Shown here piece after piece: positions 50,463 through 58,149 of a stretch of 64,000 nt of DNA (position 1 is its first letter; every line of letters begins with the position of its first letter). The stretch is from Elusimicrobiota bacterium (GTDB taxonomy: Bacteria > Elusimicrobiota > Elusimicrobia > UBA1565 > UBA9628). Made by a program: the position numbers and the translations under genes. The notes below the pieces were generated by a model. It did no database searches, was not told the origin of the DNA, and saw nothing but the letters and a program-made list of their open reading frames with translations. The stretch is taken from positions 1 to 64,000 of the forward strand of contig JACQAZ010000018.1 in the NCBI GenBank assembly GCA_016194705.1, in the 5' to 3' direction.

Positions 50463-52750
50463 GGAACCATCAGCTTGTCCGCCATGAATGGCGCCTCTGC
50501 GGGCAGGGACCCACGGGCCGGCCGCACCTCGCGGATGAGCTTGACCTCCAAAGAGTCCTGTCGATCTAAGTTCAGGGTCTCCCATCCCCATGCGCCCTCG
50601 AGATCTCCCTCCCAAAGGTAGACGGGAGAGTAGGGCAGGAGCATGCCCTTGCGGCTCAGGGAAATCCGGCCTTGGAGCACCAACCCGAGAGACAGCCCCG
50701 CCTCGTAGGGCGCTTCCGCCATGCCCTGGTCGACTCCGCCGGGCTTCAGGCGTCGGACCAGAACCGTCGCTTGGCCTTCGCGGCGCGAGACCACGCCGTC
50801 CATGCCCGCGGGCAACAGCGTCTGGTCCCAGGCGTTGAAGAGCGGCCGGGCGGAGAGTCCCGCCGCGGTCGTTGTGGAGGCCGGGATCATCAATAGGACC
50901 GTCCCGCCGGCGGACGAAGCCCTCAGCGCGTAGGACGACCGCCCGCTCACGCTCAAGACGTCTCCTCTGCGAAATTTCAATCCGCCGCGGCGGGTCGACA
51001 ATTCCCCCGTTCCGGACCAGACGTAGAGGACGTGGTCGAACTTGTATTCGGGCTGGCGCAGGGGGACGCCCCGGCCGACGCGGATGAGCACGGATTCGAA
51101 GGGAAAACGCAGCCTCGCCAATATCCCCCGCCTTTGCGGTGCCGCCGTCTCCAGCGTCTCGGGGATGTTCAGGTCAAGGGCAGGCCTGGCGATCCAGCGG
51201 CTTGGATATTCATCTTGAGGCCTGAGCGCCTCCGGAGGACTCGCCCGTGCCGGAGCCGGCAGAGGGCCGTTCTTGCGCCGATAAGCGAACAGATGAAAAT
51301 CGTCATTTTCAGGACGGCCGTGAAACACGATCTCCTTCTCAAGATCGTAATACTTTTCCACAAGACGCCGGGCCCGGCCGAATTCCTCGGCGCGTATGGG
51401 ATCGGCGATCCACGTCGCGCCGAGCCAGATGCGGTTGAACCCGCGGACCACGCGCGTGGGATCGGAATCCTGCCGCTGCTCCAGCAGCGGGAGCACGGGG
51501 AAGGGGCGGCAGCGCGAAAGGGGGTAATAGCCGTACCAATAGAAATCCCACTGGGGATAGAACACGACGGCGTCCCCGGGCGAACAATGCGCGTCGACGT
51601 AGCCGACCGCTTCCCTCAGGCGCGCCTTGGGGAGCCTGTAGTAGTCGGCCAGGCTCGGCAGGCCCGTCAAGATGATCGCCGCCGTCAACGCGGCGAAAAT
51701 GATCCGGCTGTTCCCGCGGCGCGACCTCCCGAGCCAGGAGGCCGTCCCCGCGATGCCCGAAGCTGACAAAATGAGGTAGACCGGCGCAAGGAAGATGAAA
51801 TAGCGGACCTCAAAATGGGTCCTGGCCTTCAAGACGAAGAGGCTCAACACCGGCAGACCGAGGCAAAGTCCGATGAAGGAGAGGCTTTGGGCCCGAGATT
51901 TCCGGTAGGCGAACGCGCCCAGGGCCGCAAGCCCCAAGAGGGCCCATGCCTGGGCTCCGCCTCCCCCGAAATCTTCGATCATACGCGCCATGATGCCGCC
52001 CTTGGGCATGAAGTGCCAGAGCAGGAAGGATTGACTCAAAGTCAAGCCGCCTCGAGACTCGGACTGCAGCAGCAGCAGGCCGCGCCAGCGCGGCAGGCAA
52101 ATGAGAAAAATAATGGCCGAAGAGAGCGCGCAGCCCAACAGGAGCCCATTCCTGACTATGTGCCCGCCTTGCAGGCGGGACTTCGCGACGAGGAAGGCCA
52201 GGTACGCTCCGCACAGAGCCAGAGGGTACAAGGCGAAGCCGTGCGTGTAGAGATTGAGCGAGTGCGCTAGAACGAACCCGGCCCAGCAGAGCGCCCTTCG
52301 ACGGGAGCCCGCACGCTCTCCCGGCTCGACGGCGGCCAGAAGAAAAGAAAAAGCGGCGAGGGAATAGAACAGGAATACGGAGTAATACCTCGCCTCCTGG
52401 GCGTACCCGATCAAATAGGGCGAGAACGCCGCGAGAGCGCAGGCGGCGAGGCCGGTCTCGTCGTCGAACAGCCTGCGCCCCAGCAGAAACACGCAGAACA
52501 GCGCAGCAATGCCGTAGAGCGTGAACGGGAGCCGCAAGGAGGCCTCGCCGCCGGGCCATGCGCTGGAGAAGTGGGCCAGAAGGTCGGCGTGAGGAGCGTA
52601 GGCCCGGTTCTTGAGGATCTCGACCGCCGGGCGCTGAGCGCGCGCCCAGACCTCTCCCTCGTCGATGCGCAGGCTGTGGTCCAATCGGAAAAGCCTCAAT
52701 CCGGTCCCGGCGGCCAGGATCAGGAGGACAGCCGGCCACAAGGGCCTCAT
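50450..52750 (-). CDS. GT39-like membrane glycosyltransferase fused to a cupin domain
   Basis: Protein of 766 residues. The N-terminal 460 residues have an N-terminal membrane helix, LRIDEGEVWARA (acidic pair in the first loop) and about ten hydrophobic segments, as in polyprenyl-phosphate-sugar-dependent GT39/GT83 enzymes. After a loop region comes a cupin-like C-terminus with PEYKFDHVLYVWSGTGEL and RRGDVLSVSG, probably a double cupin. The cupin may bind or modify the acceptor. It is coupled by ATGA overlap to a cupin lipoprotein gene. Location is the inner membrane. Confidence 0.8.
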   Translation of the reverse strand: MRPLWPAVLLILAAGTGLRLFRLDHSLRIDEGEVWARAQRPAVEILKNRAYAPHADLLAHFSSAWPGGEASLRLPFTLYGIAALFCVFLLGRRLFDDETGLAACALAAFSPYLIGYAQEARYYSVFLFYSLAAFSFLLAAVEPGERAGSRRRALCWAGFVLAHSLNLYTHGFALYPLALCGAYLAFLVAKSRLQGGHIVRNGLLLGCALSSAIIFLICLPRWRGLLLLQSESRGGLTLSQSFLLWHFMPKGGIMARMIEDFGGGGAQAWALLGLAALGAFAYRKSRAQSLSFIGLCLGLPVLSLFVLKARTHFEVRYFIFLAPVYLILSASGIAGTASWLGRSRRGNSRIIFAALTAAIILTGLPSLADYYRLPKARLREAVGYVDAHCSPGDAVVFYPQWDFYWYGYYPLSRCRPFPVLPLLEQRQDSDPTRVVRGFNRIWLGATWIADPIRAEEFGRARRLVEKYYDLEKEIVFHGRPENDDFHLFAYRRKNGPLPAPARASPPEALRPQDEYPSRWIARPALDLNIPETLETAAPQRRGILARLRFPFESVLIRVGRGVPLRQPEYKFDHVLYVWSGTGELSTRRGGLKFRRGDVLSVSGRSSYALRASSAGGTVLLMIPASTTTAAGLSARPLFNAWDQTLLPAGMDGVVSRREGQATVLVRRLKPGGVDQGMAEAPYEAGLSLGLVLQGRISLSRKGMLLPYSPVYLWEGDLEGAWGWETLNLDRQDSLEVKLIREVRPARGSLPAEAPFMADKLMVPYRP

Positions 52751-53205
52751 GGGGCATTGCGATCGTCTTCGAGGGCGGCGTGGTCGCGGGCGTCCGCGTC
52801 GGGAACGATGATGACGGCAAACCGCGCATTATCCCGGCCGACCGGAACAAAACGAAAGGACGGCTTGGAGGGGGGGATGTAGAGAAAGTCCCCCGGTTCC
52901 ACGGTCTTCTCCTGAGGACCCAGCCGGACCTTCATCCGCCCGGCCAGCATGAATATCTGACGGGAAGATCGGGGGTGGAAGTCCCAGCGCAGGGCCTTGA
53001 GAAGCTCGACGTAGAAAGTCCCGACGAGCGGAGCCCGATGAATGGTCCAGATTCGGATTCGCTCCGTTTCTATCTCGGGGACGCGTCTGTAGACATCCTC
53101 CGCGTTGACGTGAAGAGGTTCGGAAGCGTTTTCGGGCTTCGGGGAGCAGCCAAAAAACAGCAAGGCTCCCAGGAACATCCCAAGACGAATGCCGGGCATC
53201 GGCAC
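52747..53205 (-). CDS. Cupin-fold lipoprotein
   Basis: Protein of 152 residues with a lipoprotein signal peptide, LGALLFFGC, giving Cys20 as the likely lipid-bearing residue. The rest is a single cupin: LRWDFHPRSSRQIFMLAGRM and VEPGDFLYIPPSKPSFRF. Cupins of this type bind sugars, metals or small acids outside the cytoplasm. It overlaps the GT39-cupin gene by 4 bases, and its cupin resembles that protein's C-terminal domain, so the two may work together at the membrane. ATG 53,199 is an alternative start. Confidence 0.8.
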   Translation of the reverse strand: MPMPGIRLGMFLGALLFFGCSPKPENASEPLHVNAEDVYRRVPEIETERIRIWTIHRAPLVGTFYVELLKALRWDFHPRSSRQIFMLAGRMKVRLGPQEKTVEPGDFLYIPPSKPSFRFVPVGRDNARFAVIIVPDADARDHAALEDDRNAP

Positions 53206-53268
53206 AAAGACTACAAAATTTCGGTCGGAGCGACGAGGAGAGCGTCGGAATCGCGGTCATATTTTATC

Positions 53269-53274
53269 TACAAT
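53269..53274 (+). promoter_or_regulatory. Candidate -10 box of the ferritin-like/carbamoyltransferase unit
   Basis: TACAAT ends 6 bases before the ATG at 53,281. There is no ribosome binding site, and the -35 region (TCGGAA at 53,245) is weak. Confidence 0.4.
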
Positions 53275-53280
53275 GACGGC

Positions 53281-53992
53281 ATGGTGCGCCGCTGGCTCGC
53301 ACGCTACGTGACTCCGCTGGCCTGGAAATGGGCGCCTCTCAGGCGCGCGCAGGCCATGCGCGAATACAGCCTCATCGAGAAGGACAGCGGCTGCCAGATT
53401 CTCGACGCGCTCGAGCTCGTGCATGAGCCGGCCGTCCGGGCCCAGCTCTTCCAGCAGGTGCTCGAGGAGTTCCACCATTCCGACCTGTTCGAGGATGTCT
53501 GCCGCGAACTCTCCGACAAGCCGATCGGCACCCCCGTCGTCACGCGCGACGCGCTCGTCGGCCGCGATCCCGGGCCCGACGCCTTGCTCGATCTCATCGC
53601 CTACGTCCATGTCGGCGAGGCCGCGGTGAACGTCGACTTCGCGGCCTACGCGAAGGCTCCGATCGACCCGGTCATCGCCAAGGCCTTCGCGCGCGCAGGC
53701 CGACGAGCATCACCACGTCGACGACTCGCGCCGCATGCTCGAGCCCTTGGCGGGAGGGGACGCCGGCCGCCTGCGCTGGGCCTTGGCCAAGGCGGGCCTG
53801 CTGCGCGGCTGGCGCTCGTACGTCAAGACGATGAGCCGGCTCGGAGAGTTGCCGCTGATGCTGCTGTTGTACGCGCTGTACGCCCTGGCCGGCTCGCTGC
53901 GCGGCGCGTGCCGCCGGCGCCTTGAGGCCCCGCCCGAGGAGCAGCTCGAGATATTCCGCGAGCAGTGGAGACGCTCGCTGGGGCCGCGATGA
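53281..53992 (+). pseudogene. Ferritin-like di-iron protein, frameshifted
   Basis: The first frame from 53,281 includes EEFHHSDLF and AYVHVGEAAVNVDF, then turns to Arg-rich sequence near 53,697. The adjoining frame (ending at 53,992) carries ADEHHHVDDSRRM and a membrane-like C-terminus. Together they read as a ferritin-like/AurF-type di-iron protein, with E..H and DExHH ligands split between frames. The change falls in a CG tract at 53,688-53,696, where loss of one CG pair would explain it. This may be a real inactivation, phase variation or a sequencing error. It is coupled to the carbamoyltransferase gene by overlap. Confidence 0.75.
53688..53696 (+). repeat. CG dinucleotide tract at the frameshift site
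   Basis: CGCGCGCGC lies exactly where the ferritin-like reading frame is lost. Adding one CG pair restores AFARAQADEHHH in frame. Confidence 0.75.
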
Positions 53993-55803
53993 AGGTCCTC
54001 GGGCTCTCCTCCCACTATCACGACGCCTCGGCGGCTCTCGTCGTCGACGGCGTCCCGGTCGCCGCCGCGGCGGAGGAGCGCTTCACGCGGCAGAAGCACG
54101 ACCCGGTCTTCCCGGAACGCTCCGCGCGCTTCTGCCTCGAGCAGGCGGGCCTGCGCGCCGAGGACCTCGACCTCGTCGCCTACCACGAGGAGCCCGAAGT
54201 GAAGTTCGCGCGGTCGCTGGCTGCCACGCTCTCCCGCTGGCCGAGCTCGGGCTCGACCTTCGTTCGCGCGATGACGGAGGCGGTGTCCTCGGGGCTTTGG
54301 GTGAGGCGGTCCATCAGCGCCGCGCTCGAAGTGCCGCCCTCGAAGATCGTCTGCGTTCCGCACCACTTGAGCCACGCCGCGCACGCCTTCCTGACCTCGC
54401 CGTTCGAGGACGCCGCCGTGCTGACAGTCGACGCGGTCGGCGAGTGGACCTCGACGGGCGTCTTCGACGCTCGCCGGCAGGGCGGCGGCGCCGCGATCGA
54501 GCCGGTGGGGCTCGTCGCGTTTCCCCATTCCCTGGGCCTGGTGTACTCCGCTTTCACCGCCTTCCTGGGCTTCGAGGTCAACGACGCCGAGTGCAGCACG
54601 ATGGCGCTGGCCGCTTTCGGCGAGCCTCGCTACGCCGACGCGGTACGCCGCGTCGTGCGTCCCGGCCGCGACGGAGCCTTCGAGGTGGACCCGTCCTACT
54701 TCGATCTCAGCGGCCGCGACGACTTGCCGGTCACCGGCCGCTTCCTCGAGCTCTTCGGCGCTCCGCGTCCCTTCAAGCGCCCTTTGCCGTTCGACTGCCT
54801 CGCCGACGCCCCAGTTGCCGCCGACGCGGACGATCGGCGCTGGGCCGACGTCGCGGCGAGCGTCCAGGCCGTGCTCGAGGAGCGCGTGCTGGCGCTGGCC
54901 GAGGCCGCGCGGCGCCGCACCGGACGCCGGCGGCTGTGCCTGGCCGGCGGCGTCGCGCAGAACTGCGTGGCTAACGGGCGCCTGGCCGACGCGGGGATCT
55001 TCGAAGACATCTACGTGCCGCCGGACCCGGGCGACGGCGGCGGGGCGATGGGCGCGGCTCTGCATGCGCATCTCGCCGCGTCGGGGAGCTGCGCGCCCAT
55101 CTCGGGCTCCGGGCCGTACCTCGGGAAAGCCTATGATGAGGCGCCCGCCGCCGCGATGTTCGAGCGCCTCGACCCTCAGGCCTGGCAGAAGTACCGCCGC
55201 GCGGGCGCGTCGACTCCGGCGAGACGCGTGCGCGTGCGCCGCTTTGCCGACGACGCCTCCGCGGTCGAGGCCGCCGCGGACCTCCTGGCGTCGGGCCGGC
55301 TGATCGGCTGGGCGCAGGGACGATTCGAGAACGGCCCCCGCGCGTTGGGAAACCGCTCGATCCTCTGCGATCCGGGGAACGTCGCCGCCGCCCGGCGGCT
55401 GAGCGCGGCGGTCAAGCAGCGGGCTTCGTTTAGGCCCTACGCCTTCGCGATCGCCGATGACGAGGCCGGGCTCGCGCTCGAAGGCTCGCTGCCGCGCGCG
55501 ACGCGCTGGATGCAGATCTCACGCCGCGTGCGGATGGATATGCGCGCGCGCGTGCGCGCCGCCGTCCATGCCGACGGCTCGACGCGGCCTCAGATCTGCG
55601 GACCGGCCGATAATCCGCTGTTCCACAGCCTGCTGAAGTCCTTCGGCCGCCGAAAGGGACTCTCGGCCCTGCTCAACACGTCCTTCAACGAGAAAGGAAT
55701 GCCGATCTCGTCGAGCCCGGACGACGCGCTGCTGGTCTTCGCGAGGACCGATCTTGACGCGCTGTTCCTCGGGCGCACCCTCGTCGCGCGGGAGGGCTCG
55801 TGA
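53989..55803 (+). CDS. Carbamoyltransferase (NodU/CmcH family)
   Basis: Protein of 604 residues with the whole family layout. An N-terminal Kae1-like half has SSHYHDASAALVVDG, EERFTRQKHD and HHLSHAAHAF; a C-terminal half has GRFENGPRALGNRSILCDP and RASFRPYAFAI. Such enzymes transfer a carbamoyl group from carbamoyl phosphate to a hydroxyl of an antibiotic or sugar. The ATG overlaps the broken ferritin-like gene. Next to it lies the DUF5989 gene, which with carbamoyltransferase and an SGNH protein is a known three-gene neighbourhood. Confidence 0.92.
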   Translation: MKVLGLSSHYHDASAALVVDGVPVAAAAEERFTRQKHDPVFPERSARFCLEQAGLRAEDLDLVAYHEEPEVKFARSLAATLSRWPSSGSTFVRAMTEAVSSGLWVRRSISAALEVPPSKIVCVPHHLSHAAHAFLTSPFEDAAVLTVDAVGEWTSTGVFDARRQGGGAAIEPVGLVAFPHSLGLVYSAFTAFLGFEVNDAECSTMALAAFGEPRYADAVRRVVRPGRDGAFEVDPSYFDLSGRDDLPVTGRFLELFGAPRPFKRPLPFDCLADAPVAADADDRRWADVAASVQAVLEERVLALAEAARRRTGRRRLCLAGGVAQNCVANGRLADAGIFEDIYVPPDPGDGGGAMGAALHAHLAASGSCAPISGSGPYLGKAYDEAPAAAMFERLDPQAWQKYRRAGASTPARRVRVRRFADDASAVEAAADLLASGRLIGWAQGRFENGPRALGNRSILCDPGNVAAARRLSAAVKQRASFRPYAFAIADDEAGLALEGSLPRATRWMQISRRVRMDMRARVRAAVHADGSTRPQICGPADNPLFHSLLKSFGRRKGLSALLNTSFNEKGMPISSSPDDALLVFARTDLDALFLGRTLVAREGS

Positions 55804-55985
55804 GGCGGCTGCTGTGGGCCGCCCAGGCCGCGGCGTCCACGCTCGGCGCCCTCTTCGCGACGCTCCGGCGCCAGCGCCTGGCGCCTTTGGCGGTAGTCGC
55901 TTTGGTCGTGTTCCTGCTGGCGCTGGTCTTCGCCTTTCTGGCCGCCGTGCCGTTCCTCTCGCCGTTCGTCTATCCGCTGTTTTGA
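55800..55985 (+). CDS. DUF5989-like small membrane protein
   Basis: Protein of 61 residues with a hydrophobic helix (VVALVVFLLALVFAFLAA) and the ending PFVYPLF, which fits the short DUF5989 family that follows carbamoyltransferase genes. It has no known catalytic residues and is probably a membrane partner. GTG 55,800 overlaps the previous stop codon. The usual SGNH partner is found at 57,090, after an inserted minus-strand DctP gene. Confidence 0.75.
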   Translation: MRRLLWAAQAAASTLGALFATLRRQRLAPLAVVALVVFLLALVFAFLAAVPFLSPFVYPLF

Positions 55986-55999
55986 CGAGGGTCCTGAGG

Positions 56000-57010
56000 C
56001 TAGCGCGTCTCTTGAATGCGCTTGACCATGTTGCCGAAGCGCGGCGCGAACTCGGCGTAGACCGGCTGGAGCGCCGCGGCGAAACGGGCGCGCTCTTTCG
56101 GGGTCAGGGAGATGAATTTCTCGCCCTTGGCGATCGCGTTGCGCTTGACGGCTTCGCCCTCGTCGATCGAGCGCTTGCGCTCGGTGCGCGCCATCCTGAG
56201 CGCCGCGCGCGAGATCGCGTCTTGATCGCCTTTCGGCAGCGAGTCGTAGAATTTCTGGTTGATGAGCACCGCGGTCAGGAACAGGGTGTGCCGAGTCTCA
56301 TTGATGACCGGCAGGCCTTCCTCTTGATGGCCGTCGGCGAAGCGCGGCAGAGTCGTCTCGCCCGCGTCGATCTTCCCGGCCTTCGCCAACGCCACGGTGT
56401 CGTCGAAGCCGGCCGGCACCGGCTCGGCGCCAAGAGTCCTGAAGATCGCGGCCTCGACCGGCGTGTTTTCGGTGCGCACGCGCAGGCCCTTCAGGTCCTG
56501 GGGCGAGCGGATCTCGCGCGCGGTCGTCGGCAAGATCCGGTAGCCGCCGCTATAGGTGAACGCGAGTCCCTTCATGTTCAGCGGCTCGAGGCTTGCCAGC
56601 AATTCGCGCCCGATCGCGCCGTCGAGGACCTTCGCCGCATGCCCATGGCTGCGGAACAGGTAGGGCAGCTCCAGGACCAATAGATTCTCAGAACGCCGGC
56701 TCAAGGTGGTCGTGTAGGTCTGAGTCATCTCGATTGCGCCGGAAGCCACCTCGCGGGCGACCTCGTCCGGAGCGACGACGCGGTCGTGCCCGAACTCCTT
56801 GGCGGAGATGATCCTGACCTCGATCTCGCCTTTTGTCTCGGCCGAAATGAGCCTGGAGAACTCCTTGGCCGCCTGCTCGAAGACTCCCGCAGGCTCGTGC
56901 GCCAGGACCCACCGGATCCGGTATTTGGCGGCTTCGGCTCGCGGCGCGATGATCGCGACGAGGGCCGACAAGAGCAGCGCTTTCGGCAAGGCGGAGATTT
57001 TGCTTGGCAT
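56000..57010 (-). CDS. TRAP-type DctP solute-binding protein, orphan
   Basis: Protein of 336 residues with a clear signal peptide (MPSKISALPKALLLSALVAIIA...). It keeps the DctP pattern: YRIRWVLAHEPAGVFE, IEMTQTYTTTL, GLAFTYSGGYRILP and LKGLRVRTENTPV. It is a paralog of the protein at 41,489. DctQ and DctM permease genes are absent from the window, so this may be a binding protein for another system or a sensor. It lies between DUF5989 and SGNH genes on the other strand. A strong promoter sits directly against its ATG. Confidence 0.85.
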   Translation of the reverse strand: MPSKISALPKALLLSALVAIIAPRAEAAKYRIRWVLAHEPAGVFEQAAKEFSRLISAETKGEIEVRIISAKEFGHDRVVAPDEVAREVASGAIEMTQTYTTTLSRRSENLLVLELPYLFRSHGHAAKVLDGAIGRELLASLEPLNMKGLAFTYSGGYRILPTTAREIRSPQDLKGLRVRTENTPVEAAIFRTLGAEPVPAGFDDTVALAKAGKIDAGETTLPRFADGHQEEGLPVINETRHTLFLTAVLINQKFYDSLPKGDQDAISRAALRMARTERKRSIDEGEAVKRNAIAKGEKFISLTPKERARFAAALQPVYAEFAPRFGNMVKRIQETR

Positions 57011-57017
57011 TTGATTA

Positions 57018-57046
57018 AGTATACTAGTAGAAAGCTGGATTTTCAA
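57018..57046 (-). promoter_or_regulatory. Near-consensus sigma70 promoter of the orphan DctP gene
   Basis: On the minus strand, TTGAAA (57,041-57,046), 17 bases, TATACT (57,018-57,023). Only 7 bases separate the -10 box from the ATG at 57,010, and no ribosome site is present, so the transcript is likely leaderless. Confidence 0.8.
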
Positions 57047-57089
57047 GGGCAGCTTTTTCCGGCGTGAGGCTGGTCCGCAGCGCCTGCCA

Positions 57090-58121
57090 ATGAACATATC
57101 GACCGTGATCGTCGCGTGGGCCTTGCTCCCGGTCCCGTCGATTGCGGACGCCGCGGCGATGCTCGACACGGCCAACGAGCGCATGACGACCGTCTGCGTC
57201 GAGCCCAATCCGCTGACGGGTCACGTCCGGAAAGCCCATTGCGCGGGCTGGGCAAGCCGCTCCGGCCGCCGCGTCTGGTACAGCTACAACGGTCTCGGAC
57301 TGCGGGACAAGGATTATCCGGCGCGGCCGGCGCCGGGGGTCCTGCGCATTCTGGCCGCGGACGGTTCCATTCTCGCTGGTTCCGGTCTTAAGGAGAAAGA
57401 CTCCCCTGCCCGCGCCCTCGAGCGCGCTCTCAAGGGCCGCGGATTGCGGGTCGAGGTGATCAACGCCGCCGGATCGGGGTACGCGGTCTGGCAGAACGCG
57501 GTCTGGCTGAAGCGGTACTTGAAGGCCTATTCGCCGCGGGTCGTCCTGTTTTACCTGCCGTCGCATTTCATTTTCACCGAACGGTCCTATTGGCGCCGCT
57601 TGAGGCGGGACAACGGGAACGTCGTCGGCATCGAGCCTTGGCTGCTCCGCCTGAGGTTCTTGGTCTTCCTCTACATCGAGCAATGGGATCGAATCCACGC
57701 CTCCTGGAAGCTCCGCTCGATCCGCGATCCAGCCGCGAGGCTTGAAAACCTGCTTGCCCCTGTGCTCAGCGAACTGCGCCAGATGCGCGACGCCTGCCGC
57801 GCCTCCGGCGCCCGCTTCTTCGTCGTCTACGCAGACGAGGAGGTCAACGCCGACTACTACGTGCTGCCGGAGCGTCCTCCGGTCGCGGTCCGATTCGAAC
57901 AGTGGTTCTTCATTCGCCAGTTCCGGTTCGACGGCGCCGTCGTCGAAAAAAGACTGCGCGACGCGGGTTTGGAGATCCTCTCGATCGCCGGCGACGAGCC
58001 GGGCCTGCGATCGCGGAGCAATCGGCTGCCCGGCGACTACCACTGGAACGAGAGCGGCGCGAATCTTTTCGGGGAGGCCGCGGCTCGCGAGTTCGTCAAG
58101 GCTTGGAAGTCCCGGTATTGA
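57090..58121 (+). CDS. SGNH-hydrolase-like protein (carbamoyltransferase partner)
   Basis: Protein of 343 residues with a hydrophobic N-terminal segment, probably a signal peptide. The line ILAADGSILAGSG replaces the usual GDS block, and GDYHWNESGANLFGEAAA is the Asp-x-His block. These suggest an SGNH fold with an altered first motif; activity needs proof. The common carbamoyltransferase-DUF5989-SGNH order is kept, except that the DctP gene lies between. Its end is 28 bases before the GT4 gene. Confidence 0.65.
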   Translation: MNISTVIVAWALLPVPSIADAAAMLDTANERMTTVCVEPNPLTGHVRKAHCAGWASRSGRRVWYSYNGLGLRDKDYPARPAPGVLRILAADGSILAGSGLKEKDSPARALERALKGRGLRVEVINAAGSGYAVWQNAVWLKRYLKAYSPRVVLFYLPSHFIFTERSYWRRLRRDNGNVVGIEPWLLRLRFLVFLYIEQWDRIHASWKLRSIRDPAARLENLLAPVLSELRQMRDACRASGARFFVVYADEEVNADYYVLPERPPVAVRFEQWFFIRQFRFDGAVVEKRLRDAGLEILSIAGDEPGLRSRSNRLPGDYHWNESGANLFGEAAAREFVKAWKSRY

Positions 58122-58149
58122 TGAAAATGTTGTATCCTATGGACTGTCC

